In this document: piece after piece, positions 26,338-34,938 of the stretch
How the letters are laid out: each line of letters begins with the position of its first letter
How positions within the stretch are numbered: the first letter of the stretch is position 1
Assembly (NCBI RefSeq): GCF_036311905.1
Contig: NZ_JAZDCH010000027.1
Location: 27,611-91,610 of the forward strand
Length of the DNA: 64,000 nt
From: Brachybacterium sp036311905
Lineage (GTDB): Bacteria; Actinomycetota; Actinomycetes; Actinomycetales; Dermabacteraceae
Direction: 5' to 3'
Notes under the pieces: generated by a model
Seen by the model: only the letters and a program-made list of their open reading frames with translations
Told to the model about the DNA's origin: nothing
Database searches by the model: none
Translations under genes and position numbers: made by a program

Positions 26338-27372
26338 ATGAGAGCCGTCCGCTACGACGCCTTCGGCGTTGCGCCGCAGCTGGTCGAGCTGCCCGATCCG
26401 ATCTGCCCTCCGGGCGGGGCGGTGATCGAGGTGCACGCCACCGGGGTGTGCCGCAGCGACTGGCACGCCTGGCAGGGGCATGACGACAGCGTCCGCCTCC
26501 CGCACGTGCCGGGGCACGAGTTCGCCGGGGTGGTCCGAGAGGTCGGCGAGGGCGTGCGGTCGTTCGCGCCGGGGGACCGGGTCACGGCCCCGTTCATCCT
26601 GGCCTGCGGGGAGTGCACCGAGTGCCGGGCCGGAGCGCCCCAGGTGTGCCCCGCCCAGCGCCAGCCCGGCTTCGACCAGCAGGGGTCCTGGGCCGAGCAG
26701 GTCGTGGTCACGGGAGCGGAGCACAACCTGGTCCGCCTCCCCGACGAGATCGAGATGACGCTCGCCGCCGGGCTCGGCTGCCGGGTCGGCACCGCCCATC
26801 ACGCGGTCCGGACCCAGGGCGCCGTCCGCCCCGGGGAGCAGGTCGCGGTGCTCGGCTGCGGCGGCCTCGGCCTCGCCTGCGTGATGATCGCCCGCGCCGC
26901 GGGGGCCGAGGTCGTCGCGGTCGACGTGTCCGCGGCGGCGCTCGAGGCCGCCCGCGCCCTCGGGGCCACCCCCCTTGCCGCCGGCGAGGACGTGGTCGAG
27001 CGGGTGCGGGAGGCGACCGGCGGCGGTGCCCATCTCGCGCTGGACGCCCTCGGCTCCGCGGCGACCGCCCGCACCTCGATCCTGTCGCTGCGCCCCCGCG
27101 GTCGCCACGTGCAGGTGGGGCTGCTGCTCGGGGACGATGCCGACCCGGCGCTGCCGATGGGGCGCGTGATCGGGCAGGAGCTGCAGATCCTCGGCAGCCA
27201 CGGTCTCGCCGTCGCGGAGTACGCGGATCTGCTCGCGGACGTGGCCGCGGGCCGCCTCGATCTCGCTCGCACCGTCGGCCGGATCCTCACCCTCGAGGAA
27301 CTCCCCGCCGCGCTGCCCGCCCTCTCCGCCCCGCCCACCAGTGCCGGCATGACGGTGGCGCGGATCCGCTGA
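26338..27372 (+). CDS. Zinc-dependent medium-chain alcohol dehydrogenase
   Basis: This is a 344-residue MDR enzyme. Catalytic zinc ligands are Cys38, His60 and Glu61 (GHEFAGVV); the structural zinc is held by Cys90, Cys93, Cys96 and Cys104. The nucleotide site AVLGCGGLGLACV and a following acidic residue in VDVS indicate NAD(H). The ATG at 26338 is preceded by GAGGAGGT, 10 bp after the GNAT stop. It is closest in character to the threonine/sorbitol/alcohol dehydrogenase branch; the substrate is not predictable. Confidence 0.93.
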   Translation: MRAVRYDAFGVAPQLVELPDPICPPGGAVIEVHATGVCRSDWHAWQGHDDSVRLPHVPGHEFAGVVREVGEGVRSFAPGDRVTAPFILACGECTECRAGAPQVCPAQRQPGFDQQGSWAEQVVVTGAEHNLVRLPDEIEMTLAAGLGCRVGTAHHAVRTQGAVRPGEQVAVLGCGGLGLACVMIARAAGAEVVAVDVSAAALEAARALGATPLAAGEDVVERVREATGGGAHLALDALGSAATARTSILSLRPRGRHVQVGLLLGDDADPALPMGRVIGQELQILGSHGLAVAEYADLLADVAAGRLDLARTVGRILTLEELPAALPALSAPPTSAGMTVARIR

Positions 27373-27411
27373 CGGTTCTTCTCCGACGTCTCTGTGGGGC
27401 CCTGTGAAACC

Positions 27412-28401
27412 ATGGCTCCCATGACGATCACCGCTGCGGCCGACGGATCCGCCCTCGGCAATCCCGGGCCCGCCGGCTGGGCCTGGTACATCGACGAGGA
27501 CACCTGGCGCGCCGGGGGCTGGCCCCACGGCACCAACAACATGGGCGAGCTGAAGGCGGTGCTGGACCTCCTCGAGGCGACCGCGGTGGATGCCGACCAG
27601 CACCTGCACGTCCTCTGCGACAGCCAGTACGTCATCAACTCGGTCACCAAGTGGATGCCGGGCTGGAAGCGGAAGGGCTGGCGCAAGGCCGACGGCAAGC
27701 CGGTGATGAACGTCGAGCTGCTGCAGGCCATCGACCGGGCGCTCGCCGGCCGCAGCGTCGAGTTCGAGTGGGTCAAGGGCCACGCCGGGCATGCGATGAA
27801 CGAAGCCGCGGACCGTCGGGCTAACGCCGCCGCGACCGCCTTCTCCAAGAAGCAGGATCCGCAGGTCGGGCCCGGCTACCGCGGCAGCGCCCCGGCTGCC
27901 GCCGCTGCGGGGACGACTGCCGCCGCGGCTGAGACGACCTCCTCCGAGGAGCACGACCTCTTCAGCCTCTTCGAGGCCGACGAGTCCGGCCCCGGCGACG
28001 CCCCCGCGATTCCCGACCGCTGCGGCGCCCCCGAGGGCATCGAGCCCGTCCTCGCCGGCACCGCGCTCGAGCAGGTCGCCGCCCATGAGCTGGCCCTGCT
28101 GGATCCGCGGCTGCGCGCCGATCCGCCGAGCGCCGCCGCGCTGCTGCATCCGCGCTTCACGGAGATCGGGGCGAGCGGACGCGCGTGGACCCGGGAGGAG
28201 CTGCTCGAGGAGATCGCGCCGGTCTCCGGCGTCGAGGCGGAGGACCTGGTCGCCGAGGAGGTCGCCCCGGGCGTCGTCCTGCTGACCTTCGCGACCCGGC
28301 GCGACGACGGCTCGCGCGTGCTGCGCAGCTCCCTGTGGCTGCGGGAGGGCGACCGGTGGCTGCTGCGCCACCATCAGGGGACCCCGGCCGACGAGCGGTG
28401 A
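27412..28401 (+). CDS. Ribonuclease HI fused to a DUF4440-like domain
   Basis: This is a 329-residue protein. Residues 5-145 are RNase HI with the catalytic set Asp11, Glu46, Asp70 and Asp134 and the KGHAGHAMNE loop, so RNA-DNA hybrid cleavage is expected. A low-complexity Ala/Thr linker of about 50 residues follows. The last ~120 residues look like a SnoaL/DUF4440 cone-shaped domain (LLHPRFTEIGASGRAWTREEL, then LRSSLWLREGDRWLLRHHQGT). Such a fusion is not the textbook RNase HI layout. An ATG at 27421 is an equally possible start. The stop overlaps the next gene's GTG by 4 bp. Confidence 0.85.
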   Translation: MAPMTITAAADGSALGNPGPAGWAWYIDEDTWRAGGWPHGTNNMGELKAVLDLLEATAVDADQHLHVLCDSQYVINSVTKWMPGWKRKGWRKADGKPVMNVELLQAIDRALAGRSVEFEWVKGHAGHAMNEAADRRANAAATAFSKKQDPQVGPGYRGSAPAAAAAGTTAAAAETTSSEEHDLFSLFEADESGPGDAPAIPDRCGAPEGIEPVLAGTALEQVAAHELALLDPRLRADPPSAAALLHPRFTEIGASGRAWTREELLEEIAPVSGVEAEDLVAEEVAPGVVLLTFATRRDDGSRVLRSSLWLREGDRWLLRHHQGTPADER

Positions 28402-29636
28402 GCGTCCCTGCACCCCCCGCCCCGGTCCCGCTCGCGGAGCGCGCCGCCGGTCCCGACCTCGCCCGCGGCCTGGCCCTGCTCGGGATCGGGCTCGCGAACC
28501 TCGTCGCCTGGCTGCATGGCGAGCCGTGGACGGTGCTGCTCAAGCGGGCCGATGCCGCCCCGCTCGACCGCGCGGTCGACGTGCTCCTCGCCCTGTGCGT
28601 CGACAACCGCCTCTTCCCCCTCTTCGCCCTGCTGTTCGGATACGGCCTCGGCATCCTCCACCGCCGCTCCCTCGCGGCGGGCGAGCGGCCGGGACGCTTC
28701 GTGCTGCGCATGCTTCGCCGCCACCTGGTGCTCCTCGCGATCGGCCTGCTGCACGCGACGCTGCTGTTCAGCGGGGACATCCTGGTGGCCTACGCGATGA
28801 TCGGCATGCTCTGCGTGCTGCTCCTGTCCCGCCATCCGGTGCTCCTGGCGCTCGGCGGTGCGCTCGCCCTCCTCCCGCTCGGTACCTGGGGCTGGGCCGA
28901 CGGGGTGGTCGGCCTCGGCGGCGGCGACGGGTACGTCCTCGCGAGCGCCGCCACCTACGCCGAGACGCTCCTGCCGCGCGCTCGCGAGGCGCTGTTCGAT
29001 CTGGCCACGGCCCCCGCCTACGACCTCGGGCTGCTCGCCCCGATGGCGATCGGAGCCCTCGCCGCTCGCCACCGTCTCCTCGAGGACGTCCCGCGGCACC
29101 GCGCGCTGCTGCGCCCCACCGCCGCGGTGGGCCTCGGGATCGGGCTGCTCGGCGCCCTGCCGCTCACCCTCGTGCTCGTGCTGGACCCGCACCACGAGCG
29201 GCTCGACGCGGTGATCGTGCTGGGGATCCTCGGCACGATCCACCAGCTCACCGGGCTGGTCGCCGCGATCGGCCTCGCCGCGGCCTGCGCCCTCCTCGCC
29301 GAGCGGCTGCTGCCGCCCCGGCCCGGGGACGGTGGGACCGAGCCCGCCCGCCCGGGCGCGCTCGTCGCCCCCGCCCGCGCCGTGACCGCCCTCGGCACGA
29401 TCTCCCTCACCGCCTATGTGGCGCTGTCCCTCGAGGCGCTGCTGCTCTTCCCGCCCTACACCCTCGACCTCGGCGCCCGTCTCGGCACCGCCCCGGCGGC
29501 GCTCCTGGTCGTCGCGGGCTGGCTCCTGCTCGTCGGCCTCGCCGAGCTGCTGCGGCGCCGCGGCCGACGGGGCCCGCTCGAGGCGCTCCTGCGCCGCCTC
29601 GCCCGGCCCCGCGGAGCGGGTGCGGCCGTAGGCTGA
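28398..29636 (+). CDS. DUF418 family multi-span membrane protein
   Basis: This 412-residue protein has about ten hydrophobic helices. The family segments LARGLALLGIGLANL, FPLFALLFGYGLGI and a C-terminal GTISLTAYVALSLEALL identify it as DUF418, a group of acyltransferase-like or transport-like membrane proteins with no firm function. The GTG start at 28398 overlaps the RNase HI stop (GTGA), so it is translationally coupled. Confidence 0.88.
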   Translation: MSVPAPPAPVPLAERAAGPDLARGLALLGIGLANLVAWLHGEPWTVLLKRADAAPLDRAVDVLLALCVDNRLFPLFALLFGYGLGILHRRSLAAGERPGRFVLRMLRRHLVLLAIGLLHATLLFSGDILVAYAMIGMLCVLLLSRHPVLLALGGALALLPLGTWGWADGVVGLGGGDGYVLASAATYAETLLPRAREALFDLATAPAYDLGLLAPMAIGALAARHRLLEDVPRHRALLRPTAAVGLGIGLLGALPLTLVLVLDPHHERLDAVIVLGILGTIHQLTGLVAAIGLAAACALLAERLLPPRPGDGGTEPARPGALVAPARAVTALGTISLTAYVALSLEALLLFPPYTLDLGARLGTAPAALLVVAGWLLLVGLAELLRRRGRRGPLEALLRRLARPRGAGAAVG

Positions 29637-29641
29637 GCGCG

Positions 29642-30193
29642 ATGACCGTCTACGCCGACACCCCGCGCTGGCCCCGCCACGGCACCGTCTGGGGCCACCT
29701 CGTCTCCGACAGCTCCCTCGAGGAGCTGCATGAGACCGCGGCCCGTGCGGGTCTGCCCCCGCGCAGCTTCGACCTCGACCACTACGACTGGCCCGAGCAG
29801 GCCCGGGACAGGCTGGTCGGCGCGGGGGTGCGGATGATCGGCGACGGGGAGCTGACCCGGATCCTGATCGCCTCCGGGCTGCGCGTCCCGCTGCGGGACC
29901 GGCCCGCGGCCCGCGCGCGGCGCACGGCCGAGCATGCCGCGGCGCTCGGTCTGGAGCCGGTCCCGACGGATCTGGTCGTCGGCCTCCTGGGTCATGCCGA
30001 TCCGCTGCCGCTCGCGTCAGGCGCCCCGCCCGGAGCGTTCCGGCTCGGCCGCGAGGAGCCCGTCGGACCCGCCCGGATCGAGGCGCATGACGACGCGGGG
30101 CGCCGCGCGGCCGAGCACCTGCTCGCGCATCTCGACCAGCTCGCCCGTGCCCGCGGCGAGGCGGGCTTCGTCGGCCAGCTGCTGCAGCTCTGA
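29642..30193 (+). CDS. DUF4031 domain protein
   Basis: This is a 183-residue protein. The first ~80 residues match DUF4031: MTVYADTPRWPRHGTVWGHL, LDHYDWPE and a following GVRMIGDGELTRILIASGLR. Many actinobacterial copies are single-domain like this; the tail is Ala/Arg/Leu-rich helix without motifs. The gene starts 5 bp after the DUF418 stop and ends the run that began at 24574. Function is unknown. Confidence 0.87.
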   Translation: MTVYADTPRWPRHGTVWGHLVSDSSLEELHETAARAGLPPRSFDLDHYDWPEQARDRLVGAGVRMIGDGELTRILIASGLRVPLRDRPAARARRTAEHAAALGLEPVPTDLVVGLLGHADPLPLASGAPPGAFRLGREEPVGPARIEAHDDAGRRAAEHLLAHLDQLARARGEAGFVGQLLQL

Positions 30194-30208
30194 CGGCTCC
30201 GCCCCCGA

Positions 30209-30256
30209 CCGCGCGACCACTGCGCCGCGCGACCGCCGCGCCGCGCGACCACTGCG
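30209..30256. repeat. Three tandem copies of a 16-bp repeat between convergent genes
   Basis: CGCGCGACCACTGCGC occurs at 30209-30224 and 30241-30256, with a variant carrying GCC in place of ACT between them (30225-30240). It fills most of the gap between the DUF4031 and histidine kinase stops. Internal CGCG/GCGC content could form hairpins and aid termination in both directions. Confidence 0.8.
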
Positions 30257-30262
30257 CCGGGC

Positions 30263-31837
30263 TCAGTCGGCGGAGGAGGCCCCAGCGGCCCCGCGCACGT
30301 CGATCGCCCGGACCTGGTCGGGCTGGGCGCGGTCCTCCGGCTCGATCTCGGTGCCCGGCAGCTCGACCCAGAAGGTCGCGCCGCCGCCCGGGGTCTCCTT
30401 CACGCCGATGGCTCCGCGGTGCTGCTGCACGATGGTGGCCGCGATGGAGAGCCCGAGGCCGGCGCCGCCGCCCTGGGTCGCCGAGCGCACCCGCGAGGAG
30501 TCGGTGCGGTAGAAGCGCTCGAAGACCCGCTCGCGCTGCTCCTCGTCGATGCCCTCGCCGTGGTCGCGGACCTCGAGCAGCACCGTGCCCTGCTCGGTGT
30601 AGCCGACCGCGATCTCCACCGGCGACCCCTTGGGCGTGTGCCGGTTCGCGTTGCCGACCAGGTTGAGGATCACCTGGCGCAGCGAGGCCTCGTCGCCCAG
30701 CACGCCGATCGCGACGTGCGGCTGCACGGTCAGCGCCGTCCCCGCGAGCGACACCACCATCACCCGGCGCCCCGGGTCCAGGGCACGCAGGTCCTGGGCC
30801 GCGTCGAAGAGCGCATCGGAGAGGTCCACGGGGGTGAGCGCGAGGTCCGGGTTCTCGTCGAGGCGGGCCAGACGCAGCAGGTTCTCGACGAGGGAGCCCA
30901 TCCGCCGCGCCTCGTCCTCGATGCGCCGCATCGCCGAGGCGACGTCCTCGTCGGAGCGCAGCGCCCCCATCCGGTACAGCTCGCCGAAGCCCCGGATGGC
31001 GGCGAGCGGGGTGCGCAGCTCATGGGAGGCGTCGCCCACGAAACGCCGCATCCGCGCCTCGGAGCGGGTCGCGTGCTCCTCCGACTCGGACTGCGCCGCG
31101 AAGGCCTGCTCGATGCGCACCAGCATCTCGTTGAGGGACATGGCCAGGGCGTGCACCTCGAGGCTGGTCTGCGTGACCGGCACACGTCGGGAGAGGTCGC
31201 CGCCGGCGATCTGCGAGGCGGTCGCCTCGACGTCGCGCAGCGGCTCGAGGGAGCGGTGGGTCATGTACCCGCCGAGGCCCATGCCCACGAGCACCACCAG
31301 GGTCCCGACGAGCACGATGATCAGGGCCATCTCGTGCATGGTGCGGTCCACGCCGGTGAGTGGCAGGGCCACGTACACGCTGCCCTTCTCGGGCCCGGTG
31401 TTGAGCATCGCCACGACCCGCCAGCGGTTCTCCGCCGAGTCCAGCACGGTGAACGGCCGGCCCCCGCGATCCCGGATCTGCTCCTCGGTGAGATCCGGGA
31501 AGGGGACGGAGACGTCCTTGCTGCCGTAGTGGACGACGACCTTCTCGATCGACTGCCCCGAGCTGTCGCGCACCTCGACCGCGTACTCGACCGGGGTGTA
31601 GGTGCTCGAGCGCACCTCGTCGTCCTGCCCGGCGAGCTCGTGCTGGGCCAGCTCGAGCATCTCGCCCATGCCGGAGTGGAGGTTGTTGTCGACGGCCTGG
31701 ATCAGCGTGCGGTTGAGCAGGAACAGCGAGAGGCTGCCGGTGATCACGGTGCCGAGCACCAGCAGCAGCGAGATGAGGGCGACGATCCGGGTCCACAGGG
31801 ACACGGGCCTCTCGGTGCGCAGGGTCGGCAGGGCCAC
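30263..31837 (-). CDS. Two-component sensor histidine kinase
   Basis: This 524-residue protein is read from a GTG at 31837, 29 bp after the response regulator stop. It has two transmembrane helices (about 17-42 and 170-195) flanking an extracellular sensor of ~125 residues. Then come a HAMP domain, a HisKA domain with phospho-acceptor His272 in DASHELRTPLAAI, and an HATPase domain with N (NLVGNANRHTPKG), G1 (VRDHGEGID) and GLGLSI boxes. All catalytic parts are intact. The domain plan matches actinobacterial PhoR/TcrY-type kinases, but the stimulus cannot be inferred. Confidence 0.93.
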   Translation of the reverse strand: MALPTLRTERPVSLWTRIVALISLLLVLGTVITGSLSLFLLNRTLIQAVDNNLHSGMGEMLELAQHELAGQDDEVRSSTYTPVEYAVEVRDSSGQSIEKVVVHYGSKDVSVPFPDLTEEQIRDRGGRPFTVLDSAENRWRVVAMLNTGPEKGSVYVALPLTGVDRTMHEMALIIVLVGTLVVLVGMGLGGYMTHRSLEPLRDVEATASQIAGGDLSRRVPVTQTSLEVHALAMSLNEMLVRIEQAFAAQSESEEHATRSEARMRRFVGDASHELRTPLAAIRGFGELYRMGALRSDEDVASAMRRIEDEARRMGSLVENLLRLARLDENPDLALTPVDLSDALFDAAQDLRALDPGRRVMVVSLAGTALTVQPHVAIGVLGDEASLRQVILNLVGNANRHTPKGSPVEIAVGYTEQGTVLLEVRDHGEGIDEEQRERVFERFYRTDSSRVRSATQGGGAGLGLSIAATIVQQHRGAIGVKETPGGGATFWVELPGTEIEPEDRAQPDQVRAIDVRGAAGASSAD

Positions 31838-31866
31838 GACTCGGAGTCTTCTCGGGGCGCCCGGGC

Positions 31867-32586
31867 TCAGGCGCCGTCGGCGGCGCGCAGCACGTAGCCG
31901 ATGCCGCGCTTGGTGTGGATCATCGGGTCGCCGATCACGTCGATCTTGCGGCGCAGGTAGGAGATGTAGGACTCGACGATCCCCACCTCGCCGGACCAGT
32001 CGTAGTCCCACACGTGGTCGAGGATCTGGGTCTTGGAGACCACGCGCCCGGCGTTGAGCATCAGGTAGCGCAGCAGCTTGAACTCGGTGGGGGAGAGCTC
32101 GATGGTCACGTCCCCGCGGTAGACCTCGTGCGAGTCCTCGTCGAGACGGAGGTCGCCGACCACGAGCGAGCTGTCGACCGCGGTCTCCGAGCCGCCGTGG
32201 GTGCGGCGCAGCACGGCGCGGATCCGGGCCACGACCTCTTCGAGGCTGAACGGCTTGGTCACGTAGTCGTCGCCGCCGACGGTGAGCCCGGCGACCTTGT
32301 CCTGCGTCTCGTCCTTCGCGGTGAGGAACAGGATCGGGTACTGCTCGCCGCGGTCGCGCAGCCGACGGGTCACGGTGAAGCCGTCCATATCGGGCAGCAT
32401 CACGTCGAGCACCACCAGGTCGGGCTGGTTCTCGGTGGCCTCGCGGATCGCCTCGTTGCCGGTGGAGGCGGTGAACACCTCGAAGCCCGCGAAGCGCAAG
32501 GAGGTGGCGAGGAGGTCGCGGATGTTCGGCTCGTCGTCGACGACGAGGAGCCGGGCCTCGAAGTCCTGGTCTGCAGTCGTGGTCAT
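31867..32586 (-). CDS. OmpR/PhoB family response regulator
   Basis: This 239-residue protein has a receiver domain with acidic pocket Asp17/Asp18, phospho-acceptor Asp61 (VVLDVMLPDMDG) and Lys111 (YVTKPF), followed by a winged-helix output domain (LSPTEFKLLRYLMLNAGRVV, then VESYISYLRRKID...HTKRGIGYVLR). It is cognate to the downstream histidine kinase. The N-terminal start follows GGACGGTGAGCCC. Confidence 0.96.
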   Translation of the reverse strand: MTTTADQDFEARLLVVDDEPNIRDLLATSLRFAGFEVFTASTGNEAIREATENQPDLVVLDVMLPDMDGFTVTRRLRDRGEQYPILFLTAKDETQDKVAGLTVGGDDYVTKPFSLEEVVARIRAVLRRTHGGSETAVDSSLVVGDLRLDEDSHEVYRGDVTIELSPTEFKLLRYLMLNAGRVVSKTQILDHVWDYDWSGEVGIVESYISYLRRKIDVIGDPMIHTKRGIGYVLRAADGA

Positions 32587-32640
32587 GGGCTCACCGTCCT
32601 CCCCGAACGTGGGAGTCGGCTGAACGTCGGCTGGACGCGC

Positions 32641-33156
32641 TCACCGGGTGACGCGACGGACCTTCTCCTGCTGCTTGCGCAGCTTGCGGATGGTCCAGCT
32701 CATCTGGATCATCCGCACGGAGCCGACGAGCGCCATGACCAGCGCGCCCGCGATCGCGGCGAGCAGCATGGCGACGCCGAGGGGCAGATCGAACTCGGCG
32801 CCGAAGTACTGGAAGCGGGCGGTGACGTTGTTCTGGATCACGAAGATCAGCAGCAGGACGAGGACCACCGCGCCGAGGATCAGGCCGATCCACATGCCGG
32901 CGGTCTTGCCGCCGCCGGAGGTGTCGACCGGCTCCTCGACGACGGGCTCCGGCGCGTCCGGTCGCGGCGCGGCGCGGCGGCCGGTGGGGGAGGAGGTCGG
33001 GGCGACCGCCGACGGCGGAGCGGCGGGGGCCTCGGTCGCGTTCGTCGGGGCGCCGGCGGTCTGCGGGACGTCCGACGGCGCAGTCTCCGCGGCGGGGCGC
33101 GGCGGCTCGGGGGCGCGGCGGACGGGCTGGTCGGGGTTCTCGGGTCCGATGCTCAT
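32641..33156 (-). CDS. LapA-domain (DUF1049) membrane protein
   Basis: This is a 171-residue protein. Residues 1-85 are Pro/Ala-rich and disordered. Two transmembrane helices follow (about 88-108 and 125-148), flanking a short loop with the family motif FVIQNNVTARFQYFGAEFDLPLG, and a basic coiled tail ends the protein. This is the LapA/DUF1049 fold. In proteobacteria LapA helps in lipopolysaccharide control; actinobacteria lack that, so the role here is unknown. It lies between the two-component genes and XPB, all on one strand. Confidence 0.88.
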   Translation of the reverse strand: MSIGPENPDQPVRRAPEPPRPAAETAPSDVPQTAGAPTNATEAPAAPPSAVAPTSSPTGRRAAPRPDAPEPVVEEPVDTSGGGKTAGMWIGLILGAVVLVLLLIFVIQNNVTARFQYFGAEFDLPLGVAMLLAAIAGALVMALVGSVRMIQMSWTIRKLRKQQEKVRRVTR

Positions 33157-33184
33157 GAACGCTCCTCGGGGTCGACGACTGGGC

Positions 33185-34870
33185 TCACTCTAGCGATCCG
33201 GCGACCTCGTCCGGGGCCCTCCCGCCCGCGAGTCGCCGCAGGTCCTCGCCGTCGACGATGCGGTAGGCGTAGCCCTGCTCGGCGAGGAAGCGCTGACGGT
33301 TCGCCGCGAAGTCCTGGTCCTGGGTGTCTCGCAGCACGACCGTGTAGAAGTGCGCGGAGCGCCCGTCGGCCTTGGGCCGCAGCAGCCGCCCGAGCCGCTG
33401 CGCCTCCTCCTGCCGGGAGCCGAAGGCGCCGGAGACCTGGATCGCGACCGAGGCCTCCGGGAGGTCGATCGAGAAGTTCGCGACCTTCGAGACCACGAGG
33501 CGGCTGATCTCCCCGGCGCGGAAGGCGTCGAACAGCTCCTGGCGACGGCGCACCGGGGTCTGCCCGGTGATGAGGTCGGCGCCGAGCCGCTCGGCGATCT
33601 CCTCGAGCTGGTCGAGGTACTGGCCGATCACGAGCAGCGGCTCCTCCGGGTGGCGGGCGACGAGCTGCTCGACGACGTCGATCTTCGCCGGATGCGCGGC
33701 GCCGAGCCGGGGGCGGTCCTCGGCCTCGGCCATGGCGTAGGCCATGCGGTCCCCGGCGGGCATGCTCACCCGCACCTCGGTGCACTCCGCCGGGGCGATG
33801 TACCCCTGCGACTCGATGTCCTTCCAGGGGGCGTCGTAGCGCTTGGGGCCGATGAGCGAGAAGACCTCGCCCTCGCGGCCGTCCTCGCGCACCAGGGTCG
33901 CGGTCAGGCCCAGCCGCCGCCGCGCCTGCAGGTCCGCGGTCATGCGGAACACGGGGGCGGGCAGCAGGTGCACCTCGTCGTAGACGATCAGGCCCCAGTC
34001 GCGGGCGCTCATCAGCTCGAGATGGGGGTGGATCCCCTTCCGCTTCGTGGTGAGCACCTGGTAGGTCGCGATGGTGATCGGGCGGACCTCCTTGCTCGAT
34101 CCGGAGTACTCGCCGATCTCCTCGTCGGTGAGGGAGGTGCGGCGCAGCAGCTCGTCGCGCCACTGCCGCGCGGAGACGGTGCTGGTGACGAGGATCAGCG
34201 TGGTGCGCTGCATCGCGGCCATCGCCCCGGCGCCGACGAGGGTCTTGCCCGCGCCGCAGGGGAGGACCACGACGCCGGAGCCGCCGTGCCGGAAGCCCTC
34301 GACCGCCTCCTGCTGGTAGGGGCGCAGCTGCCAGCCGTCCTCCGCGAGCGCGATCGGATGGGCCTCGCCGTCGACGTATCCGGCGAGGTCCTCGGCGGGC
34401 CAGCCCAGCTTCAGCAGCGCCTGCTTCAGCGCGCCGCGCTGGGAGGGATGGACGGCGACGGTGTCCTCGTCGAGGCGCGCTCCGAGCATGCCCTGCACCC
34501 GCCGGGCCCGCAGCACCTCCTCGAGGACGGGACGGTCGGTGGTGCGCAGCACGAGCCCGTGCCGGGGATCGGCCTCGAGGTGGAGCCGGCCGTAGCGATC
34601 CATGGTGTCGGCCACGTCGAGCAGCAGCGCGTGCGGGACGGCATAGCGGGAGTGGTCCACGAGGGCGGCGACGACGGTCTCCGCGTCGTAGCCGGCGGCG
34701 CGCGCGTTCCACAGGCCCAGGTCCGTGATCCGGTAGGTGTGGACGTGCTCGGGCGCCCGCTCGAGCTCCGCGAAGGCGGCGATCGCGAGCCGGGCCGCAC
34801 GGGCTCCGGGATGGTCGACCTCGAGCAGGAGGGACTTGTCGCTCTGGACGATGAGGGGGCCGTCGGTCAT
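33185..34870 (-). CDS. XPB-type DNA repair helicase
   Basis: This 561-residue SF2 helicase resembles archaeal/eukaryotic XPB and mycobacterial homologues. After an N-terminal damage-recognition-like region come Walker A PCGAGKT (about 208-214), the DEVH box YDEVHLLP (about 295) and the RED-like loop VREDGREGEVFSLIGPKRYD. The C-terminal helicase half contains SGAFGSRQEEAQRLGRLLRPK. A 3'-5' unwinding role in nucleotide excision repair is known for relatives. A helicase-associated-domain gene that often neighbours XPB lies about 3.4 kb further on, separated by the membrane protein and gnd. Confidence 0.95.
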   Translation of the reverse strand: MTDGPLIVQSDKSLLLEVDHPGARAARLAIAAFAELERAPEHVHTYRITDLGLWNARAAGYDAETVVAALVDHSRYAVPHALLLDVADTMDRYGRLHLEADPRHGLVLRTTDRPVLEEVLRARRVQGMLGARLDEDTVAVHPSQRGALKQALLKLGWPAEDLAGYVDGEAHPIALAEDGWQLRPYQQEAVEGFRHGGSGVVVLPCGAGKTLVGAGAMAAMQRTTLILVTSTVSARQWRDELLRRTSLTDEEIGEYSGSSKEVRPITIATYQVLTTKRKGIHPHLELMSARDWGLIVYDEVHLLPAPVFRMTADLQARRRLGLTATLVREDGREGEVFSLIGPKRYDAPWKDIESQGYIAPAECTEVRVSMPAGDRMAYAMAEAEDRPRLGAAHPAKIDVVEQLVARHPEEPLLVIGQYLDQLEEIAERLGADLITGQTPVRRRQELFDAFRAGEISRLVVSKVANFSIDLPEASVAIQVSGAFGSRQEEAQRLGRLLRPKADGRSAHFYTVVLRDTQDQDFAANRQRFLAEQGYAYRIVDGEDLRRLAGGRAPDEVAGSLE

Positions 34871-34938
34871 CCCCTCAGGCTACGCCGGGACCGGGGCGCG
34901 ACGGCCGCCCGAGTCTGCTCAGGCCCGCTCAGGCCCGC

